DNA from: Macrotis lagotis | Lineage: Eukaryota; Chordata; Mammalia; Peramelemorphia; Peramelidae | DNA: 64,000 nucleotides | Direction of reading: 5' to 3' | Assembly: GCF_037893015.1 (NCBI RefSeq) | Contig: NC_133665.1 | Span: forward strand, 197,276,331 to 197,340,330 | Shown here: piece by piece, positions 30,866 to 43,813 of the stretch | Position numbering within the stretch: position 1 is the first letter of the stretch | Layout of the letters: every line of letters begins with the position of its first letter | Translations under genes and position numbers: made by a program | Notes under the pieces: generated by a model | Told to the model about the DNA's origin: nothing | What the model saw: only the letters and a program-made list of their open reading frames with translations | Databases searched by the model: none

Positions 30866-31589
30866 TGCTGATCCCATGTTCATTAAAATGATGCTCCCTC
30901 ATTGCCACGGTGTTGGACTCGGCATCTTTGTTGTATTTCACAAATCTAATGTTTATTTCGTTGATCTAGTTCTCAAAACAAGATATGAAAAAATTTTAAA
31001 ACCCTGTTCTCTGCCACTGGAAATCTGCAGTAAAAAAAAGCAAGCTACATTGCAGTGATAAGTCTTAGGAGACAAGTTAAGCACCTTTCTAAGTTCATGC
31101 CCTTGCTAAGTAAAAACATCTATCTGAACCCATTCTCCTCTGGTTCCAGATACAGTACTCTCATCAATGAGGTCCCAGACAGATTATTCTAAAGGTGAAA
31201 ATGTAGAAGGTGTTTTCCTCCTGAATTTATGTGACATGAACAGAAATCTTTTAAACACTTTGTATTTTTGTGACATCTATTGGCAATTAAGTACTGATAG
31301 AAATGGTCATAGGGTCAAGAATTTTTTTTCAAGGCTAATGTTCACCTGAGTAGTATAGAAATGAAAATAATGATTTTTATTTTCATAAGTAAAGCTATAT
31401 CATCATCTACGGATTATCTGAAAACATCTGACAATTCCAGTAGGTGACATGATAAAATGCATGATATTTAATTCTCCTTGTACCCCCCCCTACAGTTTCC
31501 ATTCCTTTTGTTATATCTCTATATTTTGTGTAATTTTTTAATTTACTTGTTTTTTTCTTTTTTAAAATGTATTTATCCAGTGTTATATA

Positions 31590-31870
31590 GATAATTTTGA
31601 ACATTCATTTTTGTAGTTTTCTCTCTCCTATTCTTTCCTTCCACTATGAGAGTAAGTAATCTGACAAATTGATAGGATTTATACAATTGTGTTACACATA
31701 TTTTCACATTAGTCATATTGTGAAAGAAGAATCAAAATAAAAGGAAAACTTGAAAAGGAAAAAGCAAAAAGCAAATTAAAGGAGTGAAAATAGTGTGATT
31801 TTATTTGTATCCAGTGTATTTAAATCCACTTGGTCATGGCTTTTATTCATTTACTAGGTTCTATTGTTTT
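31590..31870 (-). mobile_element. L1 3' end, antisense
   Basis: The 3'UTR landmarks 'tttgaacattcatttttgta' and 'gtgaaagaagaatcaaaata' are present in antisense. It is specific to module R copy 1. Confidence 0.65.
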
Positions 31871-32478
31871 GCTTTATGAAGCTGCAGGTTTTGTCATTGA
31901 ATTTTAAAAATCTGACTTGGTTTATAAGTTTGATCTCTTTAACTTCTGGTGTCAATAGCCAGGTGATAGTCATGTTTCTTTATATCCTGATTACATAGTG
32001 CAGTGCTTGAAGCAAGGCATGTGCTTAATAAATGATTATTGAATAAATATGTATATGATAAACAGAAATGGAAGTGTCGCATATATATACAATAGATGAC
32101 CAAAATCTGATGATTTAGCTATATGTTTATAATGTGGATATGAAGTTAGTGTTTATTGACGATGAGTGTGTGTGATAAGGTATTACAGAATTAAATTCTA
32201 TATCTAAATGTCTTTGTTGTTGCTTAGTCATTCAGTCATATCCAACTCTTTGAGACCCCATGGGGTCTTGCCAATATTAGACATAGGCTTTTCTTTGTAA
32301 AGATAATGAAATGCATTTCCATTTCCATTCACTTTACATAGCTGTATTCATATGTCTAAATATGAGCACATTACATGTTTACAAAGTTGATATGAATGAG
32401 TACATGCTATGCATAGATAGTCTCACTTGATTATTTATTTTTTGTATTGGATGAGATGTATACAATTGTTATCATTTT

Positions 32479-32628
32479 TTTTAAGGTTTTCTTGCAAGGC
32501 AAATGGGGTTAAGTGGCTTGCCCAAGACCACACAGCTAGGTAATTATTAAGTGTGTAAGACTAGATTTGAACTCAGATACTCCTGATTCCAGGGCTGGTG
32601 CTTTATCCACTGTGCCACCTAGCCGCCC
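32479..32628 (-). mobile_element. tRNA-derived SINE with 16-bp target duplication
   Basis: The flanks CAATTGTTATCATTTT (32,463-32,478) and CAATTGTCATCATTTT (32,629-32,644) differ at one base. A and B box-like motifs lie on the minus strand. It is absent from module R copy 2. Confidence 0.9.
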
Positions 32629-33365
32629 CAATTGTCATCATTTTATAGACAGGCTAAGAAAAAAATCTTGCCTAGGGTCACAGCACAGAATTGATGAGGA
32701 AGACCTTTAAGAGTCCTTTCCTATTTTTCCAGAATGTTTGTAACTTAACCCTCTTCATGTTGCATCTGATGTAATGGCATTGTCCTTCTTTCTGGTTCTT
32801 TTTGTGACACTTCCAAAATTCCAACATTAATAATGTCTGTGATATCATCATTTTGTAGCTTGATTTTCTGCCTTCTCTGGCATCTTTAAAATCCCACCTT
32901 CTTCAAGAAGCTTTTGTAGTCTCTCATTCAGGAAGTTCTCTTGTATTTTATTATCTCTGATTTATTCTGTGTTTTGTACTTAGTGTTTGGGTTGTATCCC
33001 TGCCATTAATCTTTGAGTTCCGAAAGGGAGGAGGCTATTTATTCATTTCTCTTTTTTACAGTCCCCTGCCCTTAGAGCAGCGGTGCCAATGGACAATTGT
33101 CACTTAATGCTTACTGACCTTTTAAGTACAGTGTCAGATTGCCATTCTCTATTCCTTCCAGTTCCCTTCCTGTTTTTAAATTTGAACTACATTGAATTGA
33201 GAAGAACTTTCCTGAGGTTAGAAGGAAGTAGTAATGGAATCATTTTCAAGGAAGAAAATAGTCATATCTACCTAAACTATCTCCTTCCTTTTGCTAGGAG
33301 AAAAAATAGAAACCCAGATTTGAACTACACAGAATATTGAAAACTCCCATTTAGCTTTTTTGTTC

Positions 33366-33513
33366 TTTTTTTTTAGGTTTTGCAAGGCAATGGAGTTAAG
33401 TGGCTTGCCCAAGGCTACACAGCTAGGTAATTAAGTGTCTGGGCCTGGATTTGAACTCAGGTACTCCTGATGTCAGGGGAGGTACTCTATCCACTTTGTC
33501 ACCTAGCCACCCC
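33366..33513 (-). mobile_element. tRNA-derived SINE
   Basis: A minus-strand copy with a poly-T at its left end and a CCACCTAGCCACCCC-like right end. The target duplication is not clear. Confidence 0.82.
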
Positions 33514-33829
33514 TTCACATTTCTTCTTTATTGTATCTCTAATGTGTTTTCATATCCTTTATCAATTTATATGTGAGCAGGCCATCACACACTACAGAGA
33601 CAGAAAGACCATTGAAAGACCCTGCTCTAGGCTTTATAGAAATTATGGGCAAAGCAACTTTTCATCTCAGTCTGACCTCCACCTCTTCTAAACAAGAAGA
33701 TGCTGCTTTATTTTCCTGACAGCCAGACTGTAAGGTATCACAAGTTTTAGTAGAGTATTGAACATTTGTTTAGGTTAGGCTTTAATGAAAAAAAAGTATA
33801 AGCATTGCCAAAAACAATAGTCACTGTAT

Positions 33830-34740
33830 TTTTTCTTAAAACAATATTGTTTCAGTGTATACAGTATTATCTTGGTTCTGCTCATTTTGCTCTTCATGAT
33901 TTTGTTCAAGTTTATCCATGTTTTTCTAAAATCTTCATGGTCACCATTATAGCACAGGAGTGTCCCATCTTATTCATATACCACAACTTGTTCAACCATT
34001 CCTCATTTGACAGGCATCCCTATGCTTTTCAGTTATTTGATTCCACAAGAGTTTTTTACCCCTTTTCCCTAATCATCTTAGGAAACAGACCTGACAGTAT
34101 TGCTGCTGAGTCAAAGGATATAAGTAGTTTAATAAATCCTTGGAAATTACTCCAGATTACTCTTTCAGAATGGTTGGATTGGTTCACAGTTCCACCATAG
34201 TGAATTATTTTTTCCATTATTTGACATCCCCTGCACCATTTGTCCCTTTTCCCTTTCAGCATTTTAAGCAACACAATAGGTATACAATGACAGCTCAAGA
34301 GTGTTTTAATTTGCATTTCTCTAAGCAGTGAATGGAACATTTTTCATAAGACTATATAGTTTTTCAATATCTTATTGGAAATCAGCTTATTTCCACTGAG
34401 CATTTAATCCATTATAGAATGACTCCTTATAGAATTTATAAAGTTCTTTATTTCAGATGAGACCTTTTTCTGAGCAACTGCCAATGAATTTTCCCTCAAC
34501 TTTCTGCTTTACTTCTGATCTTGAAATTATTTATCTGAAACCCATTTAATTTAATGTCATTGAAATTCATTCTACAACTTACATAGCTCCATCTCTTATA
34601 ACTGCTGGTTAATATGTTCTGTGTCCTTCAAAGTTTCTTGTAATATCTCTCTTTATATTGAAGTCATGTATTCATTTTGATTTGATGTTGATAATGCTGT
34701 AAGATATTGGGAGCTTCAATGTGTTTGTTTTCCCAACACT
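33830..34740 (-). mobile_element. Degenerate L1 fragment, antisense
   Basis: The minus strand has the ORF2 end and preceding sequence. Plus-strand landmarks are 'ccacaacttgttcaaccatt' (33,980), 'ttggttcacagttccacca' (34,178) and 'tttaatttgcatttctc' (34,305). It is older than the fragment at 20,790. Confidence 0.75.
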
Positions 34741-37700
34741 ACATACTATTGCAAGAATGGAAATAGGAAATAGGCAGGAGAAGTAAGAGACTGGTAAAGG
34801 GGCCCAGGAAAGTGGAAAGTAGAACCAGGAATGAGTAGGACAAGAAATGTGGTGGAAAGTTCTACCTAGACTGTTTTCTGAGATTCTCCCAGTGATAGTG
34901 GTTTCACAAACCTATCAAGTTTAATCGTTTAATAGCCAATGATTGCATTTAAACCTGATGGAACATAAGAAGAAAAACGAGGGCACAGGGATTGTGAAAG
35001 GGGCACCCAAAAGTTGGCCCTTCAAAAAAGGAAAACTGAATGAAAAATATTTAAATTATGAAATTATAGCAAATGTACCATAGGAACATTAGCAGTGACA
35101 TGAGGAGAGTCTTACAAGGAAAGATATTCATAATTAGAAGAAAATAACCATCTCAATGATGAAGTATTTTGCAATAAAGAAAATAGAATATAAATTTCCT
35201 AAGGAAGAGAAAGGTCTAAGAACCAGTTTTGTGAATATAACCCTAAGTACCTTGGCCCCCCCACTGCCTTGGATGTTGGTGTGATACATCTTCCTATTGT
35301 CCCAGGGTTCTCCAGGGTTGTACTCAAATCCTATTGTTTCTGTACTATCTGCCATTGCTCCCTATCTTCACAATTCAGTTTCCTCAAGTTCTGGGCTTGT
35401 GTCTCCTACTCTCCAGTCCACTTAGCTTAAAAAAGTCTTGACTGCCAAGGTATGGAACCTATTGATACAAATATACTCTCCCAGTTTATGGAATCTCCAT
35501 TCTACTTAGTTTTGGGTTCAAGGAGGGCTAGGGCTTAGGGTTTCCCTAACATGCCAGCTTACATTACCATCCTCTTGGAATCCTGGCTCCAAAGAGACCA
35601 TGATTCCAATTCCTGAATCCAATGAGGATCCCCCTCAACTCCTGGAACAAAGGACAAAATACACATAATAGAAACCACTCATGGAGCTTAAAAGGGAGAG
35701 TGGGGAGAGAGACCCCCCCCTTTCCAACTCAGTTGATGGGGTTCATATTATGCATAAACTGCATGTCATCTTTTCCTTGTACAATCAGTCACAGGCTTGA
35801 GGATCCTGGAAAGCCAAAGATCAAAACAATCTGGATGTTTGAACAGTATACATGGATTCAGATACACAGTCAAAATAGTAGGGGTGAAGAAGCATGCCTC
35901 CCTGTTAGGTAAATTGGACATGCTAGAAAATACCTACAGAGGTCCTGCTGAAATGAATGTAGAACAATTTTTCAAAAACTGAAAAGCAATCATGTGAAAA
36001 TATCAAAATATCAATGATAGAAATTTGAGTTTTTAATGAATAAATCTTAGAGTATGGGACAAGAAAACTGGGGATTTTTTGGTGGAGGAGGATAGGTAAC
36101 TCTGCAGAATGGAAATTCTTTGAAATACTATTAGAACCAATGACAGAATTAGAATTGGGGGTGTGTGTGAGATATCGAACCTAGCTAGGTTCAATGAAAG
36201 AAGGAAAATTAACTGAATAAAGCAAAAAGAAAAGAATACCTGAGAACTGCAGAAAATATCAATGATATGAAGATGGAATAGAAATATAACACTGAAGGAT
36301 GATAGAACTTCAATATTGCCTTGCATGTCAAATAATTATGTTAAATGTGTCAACCATCATTGATTAATAAATACAGAATCTTTCAACAATTAATTATGGC
36401 AAATTGGCCAGAAATATTAGGAAAAAATTCAGTTCCCTTGGGAAAGGATTGTGACATGAACCTTGAGTGACCTGTAAGAATTAGTCACCTGGGTTTCTCC
36501 ATTTCTTCACTCAGTCACAAAGGTGATCTAAATGTGAATGAGGCCCAGGTGTCCTTATTTAAATAATTGGTTCCTGAAAGGAATGCCAATCGAGTGTAAT
36601 AGGAAAATAATGTACTTGGCTGAAGGAAATTAAAGTTTGTGCTGTGGATTTTACAGAAAATAGCAAGCCAGTTTGGAAACATTCCATTGTTTGGCAGCAT
36701 AGACCAGAGAGAAGTTCTACTGAGTCTCCTGAGAGGGCCCTATATTGATGTGGGTTTGAGTTTGTCTTTAACTCTCTCTCCCCAAAGGAAAAGGAATTTG
36801 TGAGGTTCAGAGATTCCAACAACTCAAACCTTCTCGACAATTCAGGAGTGTCCCCAGAACCACAGTGACTCCTGACAGCATCATCTTACTCATAATCAAA
36901 GATAATGCTGATTTACTGGGGGGAAAGACCACTTCAGGACTCCATGGGAAGATAAGGGGAAAGCCACAATTTACCTAAGGAGAAACACCTTGAGGACTCC
37001 AGAAAAATGATTTGGGGAGAAATCTGTGAGTTATCCCCCTAGTCCATATATGCACTCAGAACTTGTGATTAATTTCTCTTGACCTACACATGTGCCTGTG
37101 GAGAAAGTATACTATACCACCCTACAAGGTAATTATTTCTGGTTGAAAAACGTCTATGAGCTGATAATCATGGGAGTGGCACTATGATGAAGGCAAATAA
37201 ACTCTCACACTCCAAAATCCCCTGCCACCTCCTCCTCCTCCTCCTTAAAAAATCCTGAGTGAAGGAGGAGCACTAAATTCTGGAGACTCAACCTGCCCCC
37301 ACTGGAAGAGTGAGTCACAGAGTCCATGCTATAAAGAGTTTTGATTCAGTGTATATAAAGCTTCAAATATCAGAAGATTTTAAAAACTGTTCTAAAGGCC
37401 TTAAGGAGGCTTTCTTGACCAAGATAATAACCAAATCGATGATTTAGAAATATAGTTTGACTGCTGTGTGGAGAATAGATTGAGCAAAGAAGAGACTTCA
37501 GGTCAGAAAGCCAACTGGGAGATTATGGAAATAATTCTTGAAATTGTAGTGTTGAGATGAAAAGAATGCATGCCTGATGGTGGAGGCTCTATGCATCTAG
37601 GAAGCAAGAAACAGAACAGATACAGTTAAAACTGATAATTTCTGAAAACTGATTGGATTGGGAATGAGGACGAGGGGAAAGAATTATAACTAGGATTTAA

Positions 37701-37955
37701 GGAACTTGAGTGGCAGGAAAGTGGCAGGTTCTTTCAATACAAAAGTGGAAAAAAAGGTGAGAAGATTCAGGGAAGGTCCATATGAGTTCTGTTTTGGACA
37801 TGATGAATATGCTGTTGGAAATTTCTAAGGGATGATTGGGAATACTGAATATAGAGAATCATTTAGGATCTATTGCTCCTAAGGCTTTAGGAGCCCTTCT
37901 TTATTGATGTGTCATAGCCTCCTTAGCAGGCCAGTAATACTCATCAACCCCATCT
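34740..37955. other. Unique-looking sequence without a recognised gene
   Basis: I see no duplication landmark, SINE or LINE signature. Short frames exist (for example 35,622-35,912 plus and 36,559-36,840 minus) without recognisable domains or codon bias. Short CTC/CCT repeats occur at about 37,230. This may be intergenic or intronic. Confidence 0.5.
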
Positions 37956-37962
37956 CAGAATC

Positions 37963-38109
37963 TTGTTTTTGTTTTTGCAAGGCAATAGGGTTAAGTGACT
38001 TTCCCAAGATCACACAGCTAGGTAATTATTAAGTGTCTGAGACCAGATTTAATTCAGATCCTCCTGTCTCTAGGGTCAGTGCTCTATCCACTGATTCACC
38101 TAGCTGCTC
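37963..38109 (-). mobile_element. tRNA-derived SINE
   Basis: A diverged minus-strand copy with a right end TCACCTAGCTGCTCC. The short flanks AGAATC (37,957 and 38,111) may be the target duplication. Confidence 0.82.
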
Positions 38110-38129
38110 CAGAATCATATTTTAAGTGC

Positions 38130-38330
38130 ATAAAATACATGGCATTAAAATTAGACAAGTGAAATAAGGTCTAAAACCCTGTTCCTAGTGTACTGAAGAG
38201 TTGAGTTCTAAACCAGACTAAGATACCCGAGTTTCTTCACCTGTAAAAGAAAGATAATAATGGAACTCAACTCCCTTGCTTATTATGAGACTCAAATGAA
38301 ACCAAATCAATGTTAACTTTTATTATCAAA
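38130..38330 (+). mobile_element. CORE-SINE remnant
   Basis: It carries 'tttcttcacctgtaaaagaa', 'gataataatgg' and 'gagactcaaatga', the recognisable 3' half of a MIR-type element. Confidence 0.55.
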
Positions 38331-38379
38331 GTGATTTAGAAGACTTATAATATTAGAGAAATGCTACTTAATTGTTAAT

Positions 38380-38540
38380 ATTATATGAACATAGGATATA
38401 TTAGTATTGTCTTACAGATGAGGAAACTGAGACTGGGAGGTTCAGTGAATTGTCCTGTGTTGTCCACCCAATGTCAGATGCAATGTGAACTTGAACTTCC
38501 TAAAGACACATCCAATATCTCACACCCCCAGCTAGGGTGT
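38380..38540 (-). mobile_element. CORE-SINE remnant, antisense
   Basis: The plus strand reads 'cttacagatgaggaaactga', 'gactgggaggttcag' and 'tgaattgtcctgtg', the reverse of the MIR-type core. Confidence 0.6.
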
Positions 38541-39400
38541 TTTGCTGACTTTTTTTAAGTGATAAGGGAATGTTTTCTTTGCTGGAATAAGCTTGGGCTC
38601 ATAGAAGTAAAGTATCTTTTAGCAGCTTTGCTTTGAAGAATGGCATAGTCCTATGAGGAACCTTTTCCTCCCTTGCCTGAAGCAGATCCCTATACATCTT
38701 TCCCCTGAGACTAAGAATGTCCCTGCTAGCAGGCAGATGAGGCTCTCCAGGTGCCACATTCATCTCTATTTTACCTCTCATGATTCTGATGAATGAAAAA
38801 TAAAATCATAATACATGCTTAGAGCTTGGGACAATGGTTCATGGGTTAGTGATACTTCTCTGCAGGACTGCCTTTGTCAAGGTATTTCAACCAAAATGCT
38901 GTCTCCAGGAGCTATCCAAAGCCCTCAGCTGTGTGTGGTTTCCACATTCCTAGCCCAATGGGGAAATTGCTTGTCTGCTTGTATTGATGCTTACTGACCC
39001 TTTGCTAAGGTAGGGCTCTGCCTCTAGGGTGGGATGTGAAGCTTCTCTGTTTTTTTGCAGCTGCTTTCCAAGATGTTTCTGGGACCTGCCCATTTTCAAG
39101 TTTTCCAAGGTGTTATGATCCAAGGAGTAATATTTCCTCCTCTCCTTCCCCTGGTCCTGCCACCCATGATTGTACCCTGGATCCCAGTTTGGGATAAGCC
39201 CCAGAGACCTGCTAAGAAAGAGACCCTGTAGTCTCCTAAAGTTGTTTGACCCCCTGATCATCTATAGGCTGATTATTCTTTCATCTCATGCTGCTGCTGT
39301 TCAGTGTGTCTCAAGGCTTGGTCCTGGCATGGTTAATGCCTCTCTGGTGCAATAGGCTTTCCTACCAACCTTCTAAGTTGTCTTAAGCAGGAAAATTGTT
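38540..39400. other. No recognisable feature
   Basis: This mixed-composition sequence has short frames on both strands (38,599-38,781 minus; 38,950-39,261 minus) that show no family signature. Confidence 0.5.
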
Positions 39401-39409
39401 TCTTTCCAT

Positions 39410-39568
39410 CTTTTTTGTTTGGTTATTTTTTGTTTGCAACACAATGGGGTTAAGTGACTTTCCTAAGGTCTCGTGCTAGGTAATTATTAAGTGTCTGAGG
39501 TCACATTTGAACTCAGATCCTGCTTACTCTAGAGCTGGTGCTCTATCTACTGTGCCACCTAGCTGACC
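39410..39568 (-). mobile_element. tRNA-derived SINE
   Basis: It is a minus-strand copy, diverged. The flanks resemble each other (CTTTCCATCTTTTT and CACTCCATCGTTTTT), consistent with a decayed target duplication. Confidence 0.82.
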
Positions 39569-39749
39569 CTTCACTCCATCGTTTTTTGCATTCAATCATT
39601 TTACAGTCATTATTAAAAGGTATTATTTAAAGGGAGAGCCCCAGGGAGTTCCCGCCTTTACTCTGCCATCTAGAAGCTAGATTTTCCAACTCTGATTCTC
39701 CATTCTAATTCCTACTGTGGATTGGTCTCTTTACCCAATGTGATTATTA

Positions 39750-39960
39750 TTAAGGCAGGAAGATGACACAATGGGTAGTGCTCTGGGCAAGGTGTCAGGA
39801 AGGTCTGACACCTCAGCTTCTTCCTAGGTCACACTTCGTCTCTGTTTGCCTCAGTTTTCTCAACAGTAAAAAAGGAGAAAATAATAGCACCTTCACACGG
39901 TCATTGTGAGGATCAAACAAGACAATACTTTTAAAGTAGGGCAGTGCCTTCCTTCCCTCC
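39750..39960 (+). mobile_element. CORE-SINE (MIR/THER1-like)
   Basis: The sense order is complete: a tRNA-like head (about 39,755), a decayed B-box part, 'ctcagttttctcaacagt', 'ataatagcacctt' and 'attgtgaggatcaaacaaga', ending near 'gcagtgcctt'. A C/T-rich stretch follows. Confidence 0.75.
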
Positions 39961-40850
39961 TTTTGTCTTTTCTTCCTTCCTTTCTCCTTCTTTCTTGCTT
40001 TCATTTCTTTCCATTTTTCAAAATGTCTGATTTATGTTTTCTAGATGAATTGACTTGATTTGTTCCACATCTGAAATTACTGAAGTGGTAGAATTCTGAT
40101 TCAGTTGTCTTCACTACCTATTGCTACCATATTCCTCTAATAAAGGGATGTGGCAGTTTTTCTCATTCATGTCAGTATTAATAGGGTTTTGTGACTTCAG
40201 GCAAAATAACTCTGGTGCTCCAATTCCCATGTTCTTGTATCTTGGCATTCAGTAATTGAAATATATTTTCTGTCTTTTAGCATTGTATCTCTGTGGTCAT
40301 TTTTTCCTATCTCTATTTCCCTGGTATTCTGAGTCTCTGTTCTTTCCCTACTTCCACATTTTAGCTCTTTGTATTATTCTGGAAGGAGCATGAGTAAGAC
40401 AATTATATCATTGGGATGTTGCAGTAGAAAAAAAGGTATTTGATTCAGAAAATCTGGGTGTAAGTCATATCTGTCTTTTATTCCCAGCATGATTTTGGAC
40501 AAGAAAGTGAATATTTCTGACCCTCAGTTTGCTCTTGATGACCTCTGAAGTTCCTCCTATGATCATCATGTCCAATAACAAAATGTTACTGACTTCTGAT
40601 AAATTGCTTTTGGAAATATCTTTAGCATTATTTAACACAATTCTTGACAATTATTATTAGGGACTAATATGTTGATGCACAAATATTTTTCAATCCTGAA
40701 TGGAACAGAATTGGTTAAGCCTCATAAGTCAGTTGAACAAATCTTGCATCTTTCCATCTTCCAGATTTCTTTCATGGTAATAAGCCACAATTGATTCTGG
40801 TTTGGTTACTGTTTATGGTGTAAATGATATATAAAGTCTTTATCATTGAG
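39960..40850. other. No recognisable feature
   Basis: A TTCC/CTTT-rich stretch (39,945-40,010) is followed by AT-rich unique sequence. No supported gene. Confidence 0.5.
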
Positions 40851-41039
40851 ATTGTTTTACTTCTTATGGATCCAGTCTCAATATGACACTGAATCTCTAG
40901 CTGATTCTAAATTGATGTGTGCCTTTTCATTGTATGTATATCCTTATAAATGGCCAATGCACAGGCACACATGGTCACTGAAATTTGTGGGGAAGTGTTT
41001 TAAAATTCAGCTCTATTCACATGTCTTATTTATGTCTTA

Positions 41040-41093
41040 TTATAGTTCATTTAAATCCTCATTTAAAATCAGAATTTTAAATGAACTATAATA
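41040..41093. repeat. Inverted repeat (long hairpin)
   Basis: TATAGTTCATTTAAA at the left is followed by its reverse complement TTTAAATGAACTATA at the right (about 41,041-41,055 and 41,076-41,090), with a short AT-rich loop. It may form a cruciform, and it has no counterpart in module R copy 1. Confidence 0.75.
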
Positions 41094-41302
41094 AATATAT
41101 TATTGTCATTTCTGGTACTGGAGGATGTCTCTGGTCTAGGCGTTACGTAGAGGTGTATTGTGGAAACTCTAATTCTCATCTTAAATTTTAACTTTTGTAT
41201 TCAATTGAATCTAATTTATAAGCTTTACTTGTGTGTCTCTGGACTGGGAGCAGAAGAGAAAGAGTCAAAGCAAGTTTCAGACATTTATTAACTGAGTGAC
41301 TC

Positions 41303-41753
41303 TGCTGGGGTTCCCTTAACCCCAGCTCTCTAAGGTGGAGCTTACCTACTACTGATCAACCTTCTGGGCCTCCCAGGGCCTGTTGAAAAGCAACAGTCTT
41401 GAGTGAAGAGTCAAGGAAGACTGGAGACAAGGAGAGTCTATGTAAGCAGTCTTTATCGTGCCTCATAGCATCTACGCCTTGGTGCCTCTCTTCTCTCTCT
41501 TGTGTCCCTCCTATTATCCCCCTAAGTCGGCCTGTATCCTTGTGAATGGGAGTGAAAGGGCCAATCAAGGAGAGCCTTGCCAGCATGATCTGTATGAAGC
41601 CTAAACCAGCAACTCCTGGAATAGAAGGTCCCGGGAGCAACTCAAAACAGGCTTGGGACCCTCAGCATTCCCTTAATTCTTATAGTTCCAACTTTCCCTT
41701 TAGTCCCTCGGTCCCATGGGAACAAGCCCTGTACTTGACTTCAGCTCCCTTCA
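41303..41753 (-). mobile_element. Solo LTR, 451 bp, with 6-bp target duplication
   Basis: It has TG...CA ends and flanks TGACTC at 41,297-41,302 and 41,754-41,759, and it splits a CORE-SINE whose sequence rejoins perfectly. On the minus strand a GATAAAGACTGCTTACATAG-type segment lies near 41,440-41,460, like an LTR poly-A region. The 6-bp duplication fits a class II (betaretrovirus-like) element. It does not resemble the provirus LTRs at 6,560. Confidence 0.85.
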
Positions 41754-42493
41754 TGACTCTGGGTGAGCCCTGGACTCTCCAACCTGTTTCCTCATCTGTA
41801 AAATGAGAGACAGTTGGGCAGTGACCAAGTTTTCTCTCTGATTCTGACAGATATTGAATGCTTCATTTTTGTATTGTTGGGGAAAGAGTTCTCATACAAA
41901 ACAAAGATCTAAAGGAACTGTTGCTTTAGAAACTAGGGGAGGGGTTGAACCTTAATTTCTTGCTCTCCCCGCCTTTTGTGCATATCTCTGTTCCCCCTCA
42001 GTACATCCAACTCTTTGGGACTCTATGGGGCCATTCCTGGAATTTTCTTTGTAAAGATACTGGAGTGGATTGTCATTTTCTTCTGCATATATAGCTGAAT
42101 ACATATGTGTAAACATGAGTGCATATATGTTTACAATGATGATATGAATATGTTTTTGTGTATATATGCATATGTAGTCTCATTTCATTGTTCCTTTTGT
42201 ATTACATTACTTGTCTATTATTATTCTCAACATGTGGTAGACAGGGCTAAGAAAAGTCAACTGTCTTCCCTAGGGTCATGGCCTAGAATGGAAGAGGAAC
42301 ACCTTTAAGAGTCTTCACACCCAACCCTTTGCTATTTTTCCAGAAGTTTCATCACTTCTTCATTTTATGAAGACAATCTTCCTGTTCCTTTTTGTGACAT
42401 TTCCCATATCCCAAGCTTTATAATGTCTGCAGTACTATCACTTTCAAGCTTGAATTGCTGCCTTCTCTGGCTGCTTGAAAATACTACCTTCTG

Positions 42494-42681
42494 TTTTTTT
42501 GGTTTTTGTTTTTTGTTTTTTTAAATTGTTTTTTAAGTTTTTGCAAGGCAAATGGCGTTAAGTGGCTTGCCCAAGGCCACACAGCTAGGTAATTATTAAG
42601 TGTCTGAGGGCGGATTTGAACTCAGGTCCTCCTGACTCCAGGGCTGGTGCTCTATCCACTATGCCACCTAGCTGCCCCCCC
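42494..42681 (-). mobile_element. tRNA-derived SINE with 15-bp target duplication
   Basis: The flanks AAATACTACCTTCTG and AAATCCTACCTTCTG (42,479 and 42,682) differ at one base. A T-rich tail with TTTTTTG repeats lies on the left. Confidence 0.88.
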
Positions 42682-43657
42682 AAATCCTACCTTCTGTAAG
42701 AAGTATTTGGAGTCTCTTTCAGGTAGTTCTTTCTCTATGATATTATCTGTGGTTTCTCTTCAGTTTTCTTCTTAATGTTTGGGTTGTGTGACTGCCATTA
42801 AACTCTGAGTTCCTTAAGGGAAAAAGCTGTTTCCCTTTCTTTCAGTCTCCTGCCCTTAGAGTGCAAAAGCACAGTAGTTTCTTAGGCAATGCTTATTGCC
42901 CTGACAAGTCCATGTTCTGAATGGTATTCACTATTTCTTCCACCTGCCTTGCAATGTTTTTTGCTTGAGAATAGCTTCTTTGCTTGAGTTAGAAGAAAAG
43001 TCCCAATGGAATCTATATCAGTAAAGAAATCAAAGAGCCATGTGCTTTTTCTCCTTCCTATTGCCAGGAATAAAATAAAACTCCAGGTGTTGACTTCCAT
43101 TTATGCATTATTTGATCTCTAGAGAGATTTTCTTATTTGTACCAACTTACCTGTGAGCAGGCCATTAGATACCACAGAAATAGAAAGACATTTGAAAGAC
43201 TCTGCTCCAGGCTTTATAGTAATTATGGGCAAAGCAATTTTTCATCTTAATCTGATTTTCATTTCTTCTCAACAAGAAGACACTTTGCAGACAGCCATGC
43301 CATAAGACTCTACAATTTTTAGTTGAATATTGAAAACTTATTTAGGCAAGGTTTTAATGATAAAAAAAAGAGTAAGCATCGTCAGAAAGAAATAGTAACT
43401 GCATTTGGTCCTTTACCTTTGGGATCATTAGCAATGGGATATTGTGGAGAGAACATTTCTCCATTCATCCTAAATGAATCGAGACCATTGCTCAAAATAA
43501 TTATCATAAACAATCTCTTCTTCACTACTATCATCACTATCTTGCTTTTATCTACCACATTTCTGCTTGCATTTTTTGTTGTTGAAATTTTTTTTTCTGA
43601 GGAAAAATGATTGATACAAATACTTTTAGTCTGAAATTAGTAAAACAAGTCAGTTTT

Positions 43658-43813
43658 GGGGTGGCTGGGTTGCAAAGTGAATAGAACACCAGCCCTGGAG
43701 TCAGGAGTAGCTGAGTTCAAATGTGGCCTCAGACAGTTAATAATTACTTAGCTGTGTGGCCTTGGGCAGGCTACTTAACCCATTGCCTGGCAAAAACCTA
43801 AAAAAAGAAACCC
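43658..43813 (+). mobile_element. tRNA-derived SINE, plus orientation
   Basis: It has a head GGGGTGGCTGGGTTGCAAAG, a B-box-like GAGTTCAAATG and an A-rich end. The flanks AGTCAGTTT at 43,648 and 43,814 form the target duplication. It is one of only two free-standing SINEs on this strand. Confidence 0.87.

Larger units (their letters stand above)
30540..33800 (+). repeat. Module R, copy 1
   Basis: It is paralogous to 40,850-43,400. Shared landmarks include a CORE-SINE (30,740), the 'ccaactctttgagacccca' segment (32,245), the 'ccttagagcagcggtgcca' region (33,070) and a final segment 'gtgagcaggccatcacacac' to 'gcaaagcaac' (33,570-33,660). The two copies differ by independent SINE and LTR insertions. 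Confidence 0.7.
40850..43400 (+). repeat. Module R, copy 2
   Basis: It matches copy 1 at 40,955 ('aatgcacaggcacacatgg'), 41,995-42,060, 42,290-42,480, 42,700-42,880 and 43,150-43,390. Differences are the solo LTR at 41,303 and the SINE at 42,494. It also carries a near-perfect palindrome at about 41,040-41,090. Confidence 0.7.
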
